Source: Cervus elaphus (Eukaryota > Chordata > Mammalia > Artiodactyla > Cervidae). From it: a stretch of 64,000 nt of DNA. The notes beneath the pieces were generated by a model. That model worked only from the letters and a program-made list of their open reading frames with translations, searched no databases and had not been told where the DNA came from. Position numbers and translations under genes: made by a program. The stretch is from contig NC_057825.1 in the NCBI RefSeq assembly GCF_910594005.1, forward strand, positions 46,717,037 through 46,781,036, written 5' to 3'. Positions 10,430 to 22,309 of the stretch are shown here, piece by piece (within the stretch, counting starts at the first letter, position 1; each line of letters starts with the position of its first letter).

Positions 10430-11330
10430 ACCTTGGCATCCATTACCTGATCTCTATCAAATTCATCAAAAATCTCAAATATACATTAAATATTATCCAA
10501 ACTCATTTACCTCTGAATATATCTTTTGCCAATACCATTTTTTTCCAAGTTACCATTATCTCTATTTCATGTCTACAGTGGAGACCGAATTTATCTACCC
10601 ACATGTATCCCCTCACCCCCACTGCTCTACACTCGGCTTTCTGCCAGAGCAATGCTTTCATCTCAGTAACCTGTGATGATAGGTTTCAAGTGAAATGATA
10701 ATAGTTTTCAAGTGAAATGCTTGTCAGTTTCCCTTTCCTCCTAGAAAGGCTGGTTGAAGTACTCCTGTGTGTGGGCTGAGTCGCTTTAGTTGTGTCCAGC
10801 TCTTCGTCACCCCATGCACTGTGTAGCCCATCAGACTCCTTTGTCTGTGGGGTTCTCCAGGCATGAACACAGGAGTGGCTTGCCAGTTCCTCCTCCAGGG
10901 AGGGCATCTCCCTGAGCCAGGGATCAAGCCTATTTCTCCTGCAGCTCCAGCATTGCAGGCAGATTCTTTACCACTTGAGCCACCAGGAAGCCCCTACCAA
11001 TCCTTCACTGAGGTTATCTCCTAGCCTTTCATAGTTATCTGTTTCTCTGCAGTCTTGGGGCCTCTACTTTGAATTATTCCTATTTATTAATTTTTATTTA
11101 TTATTCTGACCTGATTAATGTATCTACTCTCTTTTCAAAGTTATAATTCTGTATCTTGTCAAAACTACTGAATTCTTGTGTTCCCCATTATGCTGTAAGC
11201 TCCATAAGAGCAGGAATCACGTCTTGTTTAATTTACTCTTATCACCTAGCAGACTGCTTGGAACCTTGTTATAATGTAAGAGGGATTTGTTGAAAAGTAA
11301 TACATAAATACTTTCATGTCATATATCCCT
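10430..11330 (+). mobile_element. L2 LINE remnant split by a Bov-tA
   Basis: 10430-10680 matches the L2 3' third (AAGTTACCATTATCTCTATT, GCTTTCTGCCAGAGCAATG). 11000-11330 matches its 3' end (GTAAGCTCCATAAGAGCAGG). The 10757-10995 SINE sits between. The copy is ancient and non-coding. Confidence 0.75.
10757..10995 (-). mobile_element. Older Bov-tA SINE
   Basis: A divergent minus-strand copy with recognisable body (CTCCAGGCATGAACACAGGA) and head ending GGGGCTTCC on the reverse strand. Confidence 0.9.
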
Positions 11331-11870
11331 CTCTAATTCCACCTTCATGTATATTTTCCTTTTTCTTAAACTAAAGACATTTAACAAGTTAAATATTTTT
11401 CTCTTTGGAATACTCTGGCTAAAGTGAAGAAAAAGTACACATTTTTATGCATACTTTTATTCATGCACCAATGCTCATCAACTTAGAATATAGAGAAAAT
11501 TCCGTTTTATTGGTTATTTGAAGCTAAAATTCTTACAGCATCATGAGATAATCAAGCTAGTTATGTAGTTGATTTGTTTATTTAGAATATATTTCACCTT
11601 AGATTATATGATATGGCCTGCTACAGGGGTGAACACTCTGTATTTTTGGATATGCAATTTTTGCTTAGATCCTAAAACAAAAACTTAGCTGAGTGGATAG
11701 AATTCTTTGACTATTGGCATATAAAATGATGTTACTAATGTTTAGCATCTTATATGCCATACAATATTTTAACAAGTGTTGAAGACCAACATAATATATA
11801 TATATATACCAATAAAAAAAGAGGACAAACTTTACAATTAAATAAAAATAATATTTTGCTAAATCCTGTG
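11331..11870. other. Unique AT-rich DNA
   Basis: Nothing recognisable apart from a short (TA)n run near 11796-11808. Confidence 0.5.
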
Positions 11871-12073
11871 TTCATGCTCAGTCACTCAGTCATGTTTGAC
11901 TCTTTGTGACTCCATGGACTGTAGCCCACTAGGTTCCTCTGTCCATGGAATTTTGCAAGGATACTGTGGTGGGTTGCAATTTCCTACTCCAGGGGATCTT
12001 CTAGACCCAGTGATCAAACTTGTGTCTCCTGCATTGGCAGGTGGATTCTTTACCACTGAGCCTCCTGAGAAAC
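11871..12073 (-). mobile_element. Bov-tA SINE
   Basis: Full minus-strand copy with body motif GACTGTAGCCCACTAGGTTC and head motif TCTCCTGCATTGGCAGG. Confidence 0.93.
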
Positions 12074-12345
12074 TATGGTGTGTCTTTATTTTTATCATTT
12101 CACCTTGACCTTTTAAAATTGCCAACAGCAACTTGGCCCCAGCTCATACTTTGATGTATGGAAATCATTCACATAATGTAAGTGAGTAAAACATTTTTTT
12201 CCCATTGTTATGAATAATTCTAAAAAATGTTCTTCATTTTTGAGAGATTCAAAATATCTTCATTTATATACTGAATAAGTGATAAAAAACTGAGAAAAAA
12301 ATGTTGAAGTCGGCCTGTGTATTATCAACAGGTGAAGTCTTTTAT

Positions 12346-12545
12346 GGGCTTCCCTGATAGCTCAGTTGGAAAAGAACCCACCTGTAATGCAGGAGATCCC
12401 AGTTTGATTCCTGGGTCGGGAAGATCTCCTGGAGAAGGGAAAGGCTACCCACTCCAGTATTCTGGCCTAGAGAATTCCATGGACTGTATACTGCATGGGT
12501 CACAAAGAGTCAGATACTACTGAGTGACTTTCACTTACACTTTCA
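12346..12545 (+). mobile_element. Bov-tA SINE
   Basis: Full plus-strand copy from GGGCTTCCCTGATAGCTCAG to a CACTTACACTTTC tail. Flanks AAGTCTTTTAT (12335-12345) and AAGTATTTTAT (12546-12556) match at 10 of 11 positions. Confidence 0.95.
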
Positions 12546-12556
12546 AAGTATTTTAT

Positions 12557-13169
12557 TAATGATATAAAGAGGCCAGTAAACAGTGGACAGAACTAAGGCA
12601 TGGTTTTAAGCAAAGTTTCTTCATTGAGACTCTTAAGTAAGCAAATAAAGCTGAATTGACCTATGATTAATAGAATCCTTTGAATGTCTTCAAACTCAAC
12701 ATTGTGCCTCAAGACTCTGATTTATTTTTAAACACATAGTGTGATGCTTAACAAATACATTTTGATTGCCATGGGTAAGGAGTAAACACAGTTAGGGGAG
12801 AGGGAACAAAGCTAAATTAGTGCTCTGCTGGGTGGTGAAAGCTAACAATGTCATTCCCCAGGTTTGACAGTAATTTTATTTAAAGACTTTTATAAATAAC
12901 CTAAAAAGTGGGAGTACACAGAAAATTATCCAAGCTTCCGTCAGCAAAGGAATGCTGAGTCAGTGGGAGTAAAATGCTCATGAAGCTGTGTGGGATAATG
13001 CAAATGGCAACTGAGCTTCAATGTGGGTAAGTGTGAAGTAAAGCATTTAAGGAACTGTTCCAGATATGGAATAATAGATTATGAGATACCATTTATGATC
13101 CAGGAAGATGATCTAAGAATTGCAATATGCTATTTCATTCAAAAATGTTTTGCAAAATATTCACTCACT
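12557..13169. other. Unique DNA with a possible CR1/L3 trace
   Basis: No gene was seen. About 12990-13120 (CTTCAATGTGGGTAAGTGTG, AGTAAAGCATTTAAGGAA) resembles the 3' region of L3/CR1-type LINEs, but only weakly. Confidence 0.35.
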
Positions 13170-13180
13170 GTGGACTTCAT

Positions 13181-13398
13181 GAAGATGAAGGTGAAAGTCC
13201 CTGAATTGTGTCCGACTCTCTGAGACCCCATGGACTGGGGCCAGCTGGGCTCCTCTGTCAATGGAATTCTCCAAGCAAGAATACTGGAGTGGGTAGATGT
13301 TCCCTTCTCCAGGGGATCTTCCCATCCTAGGGGTCAAACCCAGGTTTCGGGCATTGCGGGTGCATTCTTTACCAGCTGAGCTACCAGGGAAGCTACCA
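13181..13398 (-). mobile_element. Bov-tA SINE
   Basis: Minus-strand full copy. Flanks GTGGACTTCAT (13170-13180) and GTGGACTCCTT (13399-13409) match at 9 of 11 positions. Confidence 0.93.
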
Positions 13399-13409
13399 GT
13401 GGACTCCTT

Positions 13410-14071
13410 AAAATGTTGGGAATTCCTTAGAATACCACAAGTCTACATCTTTACCTTCCTATACAAGGTAGTCTGCTTCCAAATCTTGTTTTGATCCAAA
13501 ATACATAATGAATATTTCTCAATCTTTTTTTTCCCCCCACTTTTGTGTTCTTGTTTTGCCTGTCTATCTTCCTATTTTCCTTCTTGGGAAGATAATCCAA
13601 CTTCTCTGTGTTCTTTACCTAAATGTTTTCAGATGATTTGAAGCTATATATGTCTCCAAAGATGCAAGATCAGTACATTATCATCCTGTACCTTGTCCAT
13701 GCCTATTGGTTCAGGGAAGAGAAGTAACCTTGTTTCAGTAAAGGAGATATGAGATGTTTGGTGGAGCTTTGGAAGAAGAAAAGCATGCTACATTTTCTAG
13801 GTTGTGGTCACATGAAAATATGGATTCTAGCTAATAATTGTTGAGAAAAACCTGAGGCTGATAGCAGTCTTCAAATGTACCCTGAAAATGATACTAAGCC
13901 AAAAGAAATACAGAAAATTCATGTCTTTGGACTCCATATACATTTTTGGCAGAAAATAACTATATATTATATCAGTGAAAAATTATACTTTTCTCTGTTT
14001 TTGAATTGGTTTTCTGTCACTTTCAATGTAAATAAATGTTGATCAATATAGTACATATGCTCATAGTGCTT
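13410..14071. other. Unassigned DNA
   Basis: No gene was seen. A pyrimidine-rich stretch lies near 13525-13560. 13690-13900 may be an ancient LTR or transposon remnant, but I could not place it. Confidence 0.35.
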
Positions 14072-14084
14072 ATACTGTTGTACA

Positions 14085-15104
14085 GTCAGTCAGCCAGTTC
14101 AGTTGCTCAGTTGTGTCTGACTCTTTGCAACCCCATGGACTGCAGCATGCCAGGCCTCCCTGTCCATCACCAACTCCTGGAGTTTACTCAGACTCATGTC
14201 CATTGAGTCAGTGATGCCATCCAACCATCTCATCCTATGTCGTCTCCTTTTCCTCCTGCTTTTAATTTTTCCCAGCATCAGGGTCTTTTCAAATAAGTCA
14301 GTTCTTCACATCAGGTGGCTAAAGTACTGGAGTTTCAGATTCAGCATCATTTCTTCCAAGGAATATTCAAGACTGATTTCCTTTAGGATGGACTGGTTTG
14401 ATCTCCTTGCAGTCCAAAGGACTCTCAAGAGTCTTCTCCAACACCACAGTTCAAAGGCATCAGGTCTTCAGTACTCAGCTTTCTTTATAGTCCAACTCTC
14501 ACATCCATACATGACTACTGAAAAAACCATAGCTTTGACTAGACAGAGCTATGCTGGCAAAGCAATGTCTCTGCTTTTTAATAAACTGTCTATGGTCATT
14601 GGAGAAGGAAATGGCAACCCACTCCAGTACTCTTGCCTGGAAAATTCGATGGACGGAAGATCCTGATAGGCTATAGTCCATGGGGTCGCAAATGGTTGGA
14701 CACGACTGAGCGACTTCACTTCACTTTATGCTGGTCATAGCTTTTCTTCCAAGGAGCAAGCGTCTTTTAATTTTATGGGTTCAGTCACCATCTGCAGTGA
14801 TTTTGGAGCCCAAGAAAATAAAGTCTGTCACTGTTTCCACTGTTTCCCCACCTATTTGCCATGAAGTGATGGGACCAGAGGCCATGATCTTAGTTTTCTG
14901 AATGTTGAGTTTTAAGCCAACTTTTTCACTCTCCATTTTCACTTTCTTCAAGGGGCTCTTTAGTTCTTCTTCGCTTTCCACCATAAGGGTGATGTCATCT
15001 GCGTATTTGAGGTTACTGATATTTCTCCTGGCAACCTTGATTCCAGCTTGTACTTCATCCAGCCCAGCGATTCTCATGATGTACTCTGAATATAAGTTAA
15101 ATAA
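14085..15104 (-). mobile_element. BovB LINE, 5'-truncated, 13-bp TSD, nested Bov-A
   Basis: Minus-strand BovB running from the RT active-site region to the 3' end. A 98-codon frame (15077-14781) retains the catalytic YADD box (KYADDITLM). A Bov-A SINE at 14600-14731 splits the element. The flanking direct repeat ATACTGTTGTACA (14072-14084 and 15105-15117) is perfect and fixes both ends. The element is inactive: it lacks the endonuclease and N-terminal RT. Confidence 0.97.
14600..14731 (+). mobile_element. Bov-A monomer nested in BovB
   Basis: Starts TGGAGAAGGAAATGGCAACC and ends GCGACTTCACTTCACTTT. Flanked by TGGTCAT on both sides (14593-14599, 14732-14738). Inserted antisense to BovB at the site also hit in the copies at 52.2 and 58.0 kb. 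Confidence 0.95.
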
Positions 15105-15198
15105 ATACTGTTGTACACTGGTAGGTTATTTGAAGTGCACACTGCACCTTCTGAATTCCAGCCATATCTCCAATTGAATGTCTATGTTTATTTGAGTG

Positions 15199-15239
15199 CA
15201 TATGTGTGTGCTCTGTCACTTCAGTCATGTTCAACTCTG
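15199..15239 (-). mobile_element. 41-bp Bov-tA tail fragment with perfect 13-bp TSD
   Basis: The minus strand carries only the last bases of a Bov-A/Bov-tA (AGTTGAACATGACTGAAGTG plus tail). GTTTATTTGAGTG is repeated exactly at 15186-15198 and 15240-15252, so this is an extremely 5'-truncated insertion. Confidence 0.9.
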
Positions 15240-15394
15240 GTTTATTTGAGTGTTTCATAACAATGTTATAAATCACATATTCAAAATTGATCTCTCTATT
15301 TTGTCCTCCAAAGTGTGTCATTTTTCTTATATTCTGTATTTTTGGAAGGTAAAAGTAAGATATTAATGTTCAATCTTAATGACATTAAGATAAA

Positions 15395-17119
15395 TGCGAA
15401 GAAATATAGGAAAACAATAGAATGGGAAAGATTAGAGATATCTTCAAGAACACCAAGTGAACATTTCATGAAAAGATGGGCACAGCAAAGGACAGAAACA
15501 ATATGGACCTAACAGAAGCAGACGATATTAAGAAGAGGTGGCAAGAATACTAAGAACTATACCAAAAAGATCTTAATGATCCAGATAACAATGATAGTGT
15601 GATCAATCTCTTAGAGCCATACATCCTGGAGTGTGAAGACAAGTGGGCCTTAGAAAGCACCACTATGAACAAAACTAGGGGAGGTGATAGAATTTCAGCT
15701 GAGCTATTTCAAATCCTCAAAGGTGATGTTGTGAAAGTGCTGCACTTAATATGCCAGCAAATTTGGAAAACTCAGTAGTGGCCACAGGACTGGAAAAGGT
15801 CAGTTTTCATTCCAACCCCTAAGAAAGGCAATGTCAAAGAATATTCCAACTACTGCACAATTGCACTCATCTTACATGCTAGCAAAGTTATTCTCAAAAT
15901 TCTCCAAGCTAGGCTTCAACAGGATGTGAACCAAGAACTTCCAGATGTTCAAGCTGGATTTAGAAAATTAGAGGAACCAGAGATCAGTTGCCCATATCTG
16001 CTGGATCATAGAAAAAATAAGAAAATTGCAGAAAAACTTCTAATTCATTGATTTACACTAAAGCTTTTGACTGTGTGGATCACAGAAAACTGTGGAAAGG
16101 TCTTAAAGAGATGGGCATTCCAGACCACCTGATCTATCTCCTGAGAAATCCATATGCAGGTCAAGAAGCAAAAGTTAGAACCGGGCATGGAACAACAGAC
16201 TGGTTCCAAATTGGGAAAGGAGTATGTCAAGGCTGTATATTGTCAGCTTGCTTATTTAACTAATATGCAGATTACATCATGAGAAATGCTGGGCTAAATG
16301 AAGCACAAGTTGGAATCAAGATTGTTGGGAGAAATATCAATAAACTGAGATAGGCAGATGACTCCACCCTTATGTCAGAAAGCAAAGAGGAATTACAGAG
16401 CCTCTTTATGAAAGTGAAATAGGAGAGTGAAAAGTTGGCTTAAAACTCAACATTTGTAAAACTTAGACCATGTCATCCAGTCCCATGACTTCGTGGCAAA
16501 TAGATGGGGAAACAATGGAAACAGTGACAGACTTTATTTTCTTGGAGTCCAAAATCACTGCAGGCATGAAATTAAAAGATGCTTGCTCCTTGGAAGAAAA
16601 GCTAAGATCAACCTAGACAGCATATTAAAATTCAGAAACATTGCTTTGCTGATAAAAGTTCATGTAGTCACATCTATGGTTTATCCAGTAGTAATGTATG
16701 AATGTGACAGTTGGAGCATATAGTTGGCTGAGTTCCAAAGTATTGTTGCCTTTGAACTGTGGTGTTGGATAAGACTCTTGAGAGTCCCTTAGACTGCAAG
16801 GAGATCCAACCAGTCCATCCTAAATGAAATCAGTCCTGAATATTCATTGGAAGGACTGATGTTGAAGCTGAAGCTCCAATATTTTGGCCACCTGATGTGA
16901 AGAACTGCCTCAGTGGAAAAGACCCAGATCTGAGAAAGATTGAAGGTAGAAGGAGAAAGGTTTGACAGGGGATGCAATGGTTGGATAGCATCACCAACTC
17001 GATGGACATAAGTTTGAGTAACCTTGCAAGTTGGTAATGCACTGGAAGCCTGGCGTGCTGTAGTCCATGCAGTCGCAAAGAGTTGGACACAAGTGAGCAA
17101 CTGAACTGAAATGATATTT
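15395..17119 (+). mobile_element. BovB LINE, 1.7 kb, degraded
   Basis: Plus-strand BovB from upstream of the RT domain to the 3' end. Readable blocks include WPQDWKRSVFIP, a KAFDCVDHRKLW block in a 71-codon frame (16048-16263), and the post-RT region (LLLGRKAKINLDSI). Several stops and frameshifts interrupt it, and the YADD tyrosine codon is a stop (AGATAGGCAGATGAC). CATTAAGATAAA at 15383-15394 and 17120-17131 is a perfect 12-bp TSD. Confidence 0.97.
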
Positions 17120-17131
17120 CATTAAGATAAA

Positions 17132-17364
17132 CTTATACCTACTTGCCAAAACTTTAGTAGTGTTTTTAACTTTGTCTTTACTTAATCCTGACATTTAATG
17201 GATTATCAAATTAGAAGACTTTAATAATTACAACTTGTATAGCTTTCATCCCTTCCTATTATCACTACTTTATTTCAGCTATTAATATTTCTTACCTCTC
17301 CCAATTGATCACACTTTACGTAATGCAGACCCATCCCTTTCTATATTAATTATTGTTATTTTGA
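17132..17364. other. Unique AT-rich DNA
   Basis: Nothing recognisable was seen between the BovB TSD and the L2 remnant. Confidence 0.4.
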
Positions 17365-17720
17365 CAATAAAATGCTCTATTACCACTTCCCTATTTGAAA
17401 TATTTTGATGGTTTTCCTGGATTTTTGAAATTAAGTTTAACTGTTTTATCTAAATCCTTAGGAACTTTATCTTGAATCCTTCCTTATTCTGTTCAAGTCT
17501 TTGGCCACATTCCTATGCATCATGCTCCCTGGGGACACTGAACTGCCTGGAGTTACTCAAACAAATCAAGCTTTCCTGTACAATGTAATTTTGCATTTAA
17601 AATTTTTGTTTTGTCTACCTGGAATGTGCTGCATTCCCACTATTTGTAAGCATTTCATCAAGCAGAACTCATATTTACTGGAGTTTCACATGGAGTCCTT
17701 CTTTGGATTTGTGATACTCT
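17365..17720 (+). mobile_element. L2 LINE remnant
   Basis: The order of L2 3' landmarks is kept: ACACTGAACTGCCTGGAGTT near 17536, CTACCTGGAATGTGCTGC near 17615, and a CATTTCATCAAGCAGAACTC block. It is highly diverged and non-coding. Confidence 0.65.
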
Positions 17721-17839
17721 TAGATGCTCCTATTTTATAAAACCACTTTGGTTTTACAATACTATGGGGCAATGATTGAGTTTTTTTTTTTGGTTTATTT
17801 GTTTTTGTATAATTTCAGTAATACATAAGCCATATAGCC

Positions 17840-18734
17840 TTCATTTTATTTATTGTCATCCTGTTTATTTAACTTATATGCAAAATACATCATTCTAAAT
17901 GCCAAGTTGGATGAATCGTCAACTGGAATTAAGATTGCCAGGAGAAATATCAACAGCCTCAGAAATACAGATGATACCATGCTAATGGCAGAAAGTGAAG
18001 AGAAACTAAAGATTCTGTTGATGAGGGTGAAAGAAGAGAGTGAAAAAGCTGGCTTAAAACTCAGCATTCAAAAAAACTAAGTTCATGACATCTAGTCCCA
18101 CCACTTCATGGCAGATAGAAGGGGAAAAGTGACATATTTTATTTTCTTAGGTTCCAAAATCACCGCAGACAGTGACCGCAGCTGTGAAATTAAAAGACAC
18201 CACTTGGAAGGAAAGCTATGACAAACACAGACAGCATATTAAAAAGCAGAGACAGTACTTTGCAAACAAAAGTCCATCTAGTCAAAGTTATGGTTTTTCC
18301 AATAGTCATGTATGGATGTGAGAATTGGACCATAAAGAAAACTGAGTGCCGAAGGATTGATACTTCTGAACTGTGGTGTTGGAGAAGATCCTTGAGAGTC
18401 CTTTGGACTGCAAGGAGATCCAACCAGTAAATTCTTAAGTAATTCAGGAGTTCTGAATATCCATTGGAAGAAGAGATGCTGAAGCTGAAGTTTCAATATC
18501 TCCATCTCCTTATGCAAAGAGCAGACTCATTGGAAAAGACCCTGATGCTAGGAAAGATTGAAGGTAAAAGGAGAAGTGGCAGGCAGAGGATGCGATGGTT
18601 AAGTAGCATCACCAACTCAGTGGACATGGATTTGAGCAAACTCCAAGAGATAGTGAAGGACAAGGAAGGCTGCCTTGCTGCAGTCCATCGGGTTGCAAAG
18701 AGTCAGACACAATTTAGCAAGTGAACAACAACAA
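17840..18734 (+). mobile_element. BovB LINE, 5'-truncated
   Basis: Plus-strand copy from just before the RT active site to the 3' end (GTTGCAAAGAGTCAGACACA). The active-site tyrosine is altered (RNTDDTMLMAES, where YADD is expected). Stops and frameshifts are present. CCATATAG near both ends is a possible short TSD. Confidence 0.95.
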
Positions 18735-19290
18735 CCATATAGTGTATGCAATGGCACAAGATTAACACATGGATGAATAAATGAATGTACCTTGCCCTTT
18801 TCAGCTACTCTTATCACTTTTATATTAAACATTTCAACTATAATTTTTACTTTAGCTTGAAATATAGGATCACATGAGAAAACAAATACCCAAAATCTGG
18901 ATCCAGAATCCTTGCTTTTTCAGCTATACAGTACCCATTTGGCTCTGAAAATAAGAGACAATGAAGACTAATGAAGCTATGTACAAAATACTAAGTATTC
19001 TAAAATTCCAAAGGAAATATTATTAGATAATCATTAAATTTGTATTTGATGCAGATAAGGAATTATTCATTCTATTTTTAAAAAATATACTTAGTAATTT
19101 TTATCTAGAATTCAAAGCAGTTCTGATGTTTTGAAATATTTGGTTAATGTTCTGCTTTTTCCTAGTTCATATTCTCTATTTACTATGTATGTATCTATCT
19201 ATCTGTATATTTATTTATGTTTGCAATTTTAAACCAAACATTATTTTGGAAGTTATATTAAATAAAAAGTAATTTAATTAGCAATGCAAC
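18735..19290. other. Unique AT-rich DNA
   Basis: No gene was seen. A short imperfect GTAT/ATCT tetranucleotide run lies near 19184-19220. Confidence 0.5.
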
Positions 19291-19300
19291 ATACTCATTT

Positions 19301-19511
19301 CTGAGCTACCTTGGTGGCTCAGACAGTAAGGCATCTGCCTGCAATGCAGTAGACCTGGGTTCCATCCCTGGGTTGAAAAGATCCTTTGGAGAAAACAATG
19401 TCTACCAACTCCAGTATTCTTGCCTGGAGAATTCCATGGACAGGGGAGCCTGGGGACCTACAGTCCATGGGGTCATAAAGAATCAGATGCAACGGACTGA
19501 CTAACAGTTAA
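19301..19511 (+). mobile_element. Bov-tA SINE
   Basis: Full plus-strand copy. ATACTCATTT at 19291-19300 and 19512-19521 is a perfect 10-bp TSD. It lies only 64 bp upstream of the candidate exon acceptor. Confidence 0.97.
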
Positions 19512-19575
19512 ATACTCATTTTTATTTTTAAAAATTCTGCCATGTTATCTTTTTAAATTAATTAATTTATTTTAG

Positions 19576-19730
19576 TTGGAAGACATATTATCTTTTGCAT
19601 ACCTCTCTTCAGACTACCACTACAAGATTCCAGGTGCAGATGAAATTTTCAATTTGCCAGTGAAAATTCCAAATACATTCAATGATGATAAGTTACCTCA
19701 GGGCAAGGCTTTTTGTTTAATTGTTACAAG
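19576..19730 (+). CDS. Candidate internal coding exon of an unidentified gene
   Basis: A 155-base block is bounded by a plausible acceptor (T-rich run ending TTTATTTTAG) and a strong donor (ACAAG|GTAAGG). Only one frame is open across the whole block; the other two contain stops. It begins at phase 0 and ends after two bases of a codon. The 51 encoded residues are not low-complexity or repeat-derived and include LSSDYHYKIPGADEIF and PQGKAFCLIVTR; the mix of D, Y, K and P residues and one cysteine looks like ordinary folded protein. In-frame stops lie just outside both splice sites, as expected for an exon. I do not recognise the family. No partner exon was found in the window, so the gene would have introns of tens of kilobases. 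It could be an orphan or dead exon, or chance. Confidence 0.45.
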
Positions 19731-21091
19731 GTAAGGTCAACTTGCAATTTGTCAGAAAAAGAATGCCTTGCAAAAACTACTTTAACCATTTAATAATTTC
19801 CTTTAATTCTAGTGATATTTTCAAGCTCTGTAAAGCATTGAACTTCAAACATTTTAGTCATATGCTCCATTTAAGGCTTTGAAAATCAGGGAGCTTCTTG
19901 TACTTTATAAATTTATGTCTAGGATTGTTTTATATTAAAATCATTGTGAAAGATTTTTTTTTTTTTTTGAAAATTGCATTTGGTATATCCTTTGAAAATA
20001 TTTTTACTAAACTTTCAAGGGACAGATTTATCTCATTCAATATGGGGAAAATGCCTGCATTGGTAAAATCCAATCATTGTCAGGTCATTCATCCAAATTA
20101 GACAAATATTAAAAATAAAAGCAAAAATATGACTCAGGTTCTAAAAAAAAATATGACTCAGGTCCTTATAATAACCTTCTTACTATGAATTCTAACTCTT
20201 ACATAGGTAAAGAAATTAAGAGATACATACACATTTCATATATCTTTGTGTATATATGTGTTTACACACATACACATACAAAGACAGTATTGAAAGTATT
20301 AGTATGAAGTATTGAAAAAAGTCGATACTTATTTCATTCTAGAGATAAGCAAGAAGCGTATGACTAGGATGAAATCAGACTCCGTTCCTTTCAATACTAA
20401 TTAACATTTCCTTTGCTTTGCTTCTGGGATTGTCCTTCAGAAACAAATCATTCTCCAACTGTTTCTATGCTTGGTGCCCTGGAGATTTTTAATAGCTCTT
20501 TTCTGTGGGAAGATGGCAGCTGAATGAAAGTTGTTTTTTTCCTCTGTAAAATGGGTAAGTCATAATTGAGATGAGGGAGGTGAGAAAAGAAAATCTGCAG
20601 TCAGTAGATAGTTCTCAGGTAGGGCAACTTTAGGAAATAGTGTATATGGATCATGAAATTAAATTCCTAAACCTACTCATTCCTGTGGAAAACTGAGCCT
20701 TCTTCTTGTCCCATGAGAAAAAGCATTCAGTCATTTGAAGATAGCTGCCCTGTAGAAGGACAGGGCCTCCCCATCTACCGCCTTAAGAAAGGACATTATG
20801 ACTTCAGTGTGAGAAAAAGCAGAATGTGCTGGAAGTTAGGATGTCAAATTCTAAGAAAATAATAAGAAAAATCAAACAGAATCAGTAATGACATCATGAA
20901 ATAAAAACAGATTGGGGAGCCAAGAGGATGATTACCTTAATTTCAAACTTGCTCCACTGTTAACAAGTCTAAGAAAGGCTAAATTTCTAAAAGTCAAACA
21001 CTATGCGTATAAAGTATTCTCACTGTAGTGAGTCTGTGTAGTAATGGAAGATTATACGTATTGCATATGACTTTGATAAGTTTTGTTGGCA
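19731..21091. other. Unique DNA downstream of the candidate exon
   Basis: Would be intron if the exon is real. It holds a short tandem duplication of AATATGACTCAGGT near 20126-20163 and a TG/CA-rich hairpin-like run near 20248-20280. A less AT-rich patch at about 20380-20960 has no frame I can support. Confidence 0.4.
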
Positions 21092-21298
21092 TTTAGTTTC
21101 TAAGTTGTATCTGAAATTCTTTTGTGACCCTGTGGACTATAGCCCACCAAGTTCCTCTGTCCATGGGATTTTCCAGGCAAAAGTACTGAAGTAAGTCACC
21201 ATTTTCTCTTCCAGGGAAACTTTCTGACTCAGGGATCAAACTCACATCCTCTGCATTGGTAGGCAGATTCTTTACCACTGAGCCACCTAGGAAACCCC
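21092..21298 (-). mobile_element. Bov-tA SINE
   Basis: Diverged full-length minus-strand copy (GGACTATAGCCCACCAAGTT; head GGGGTTTCC on the reverse strand). Confidence 0.92.
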
Positions 21299-21334
21299 TT
21301 TTATAACTATCTAGCCATTAAAATTTTCTTTTCC

Positions 21335-21460
21335 CTTATAGAGTACTACAAAACATAAAGTATTATACCCCATGCTATACAGTAGGTCCCTGCTGGTTAC
21401 CTGTTTTATATATAGTAAGCTTATTTATCCATTTTTATTCCCTCGTTGCCATAAGATCTT
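21335..21460 (-). mobile_element. L1 3'UTR fragment
   Basis: Antisense L1 signature CTATACAGTAGGTCCCTGCT followed by GGTTACCTGTTTTATATATA, as in the longer L1 at 52.5 kb. Confidence 0.75.
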
Positions 21461-21702
21461 CAGTCATATTTCCATAAATTAGGGAAATATACAGCAGACT
21501 TGGCTGCTAGATTTTCAAGGGTTAAAGTCCCAACAAAAACAATAGGAATGGAAGGAAATTTTTCAAGCCATCGTGATTCTTAAAGAATGAATAGATAAAC
21601 CTCTCTTTATCCAATTTGAACTGAAATGTGGGAAGCATCAGAAAAAAGAACAAATTAATTGAGTGAACTTTGAGAAATCTTCCTGAGAAATAGACTTCTT
21701 TA

Positions 21703-22309
21703 ATGAAACAGTGAAAAACTATTTTCTTGGGCTCCAAAATCACTGCACATGGTGACTGCAGCCACAAAATTAAAAGATGCTTGCTCCTTAGAAGAAAACC
21801 TATGAGAAACCTAGAGAGCATATTAAAAAGCAGAGACATTACTTTGCCAACAAATGTCTATATGGTCAAAGCTATGGTTTTTCCAGTAGTCATGTATGGA
21901 TGTGAGAGTTGGACCATAAAGAAGGCTGAGTGCCAAAGAATTGGTGCTTTTGAACTGTGGTGTTGGAGAAGACTCTTGAGAGTCCTGTGGGCTGCAAGGA
22001 GATCCAAACATTCAATCCTAAAGGAAATCAGTCCTGAATATTCATTGGAAGGACTGACACTGAAACTGAAGCCCCAATGCTTTGGCCACTGATGAGAAGA
22101 GCTGATTCAATAGAGAACACCCTGACGCTGGGGAAGATTGAAGGAAGGAGGAGAAGGGGATGGCAGAGGATGAGATGACTGGATGGCATCATTAACTTGA
22201 TGGACATGAGTTTGATCAAGCTCCAGGAGTTGGTGATGGACAGGGAAGCCTGACATGCTACAGTCCATGGAGTTGCAAAGAGTTAGACATGACTGAGCGA
22301 CTGAACTGA
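21703..22309 (+). mobile_element. BovB LINE 3' end
   Basis: Plus-strand copy lacking the RT core. A 121-codon frame (21727-22092) encodes the BovB C-terminal region with KIKRCLLLRRKPM and WCWRRLLRVLW. It ends GACTGAACTGAA. Confidence 0.95.
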
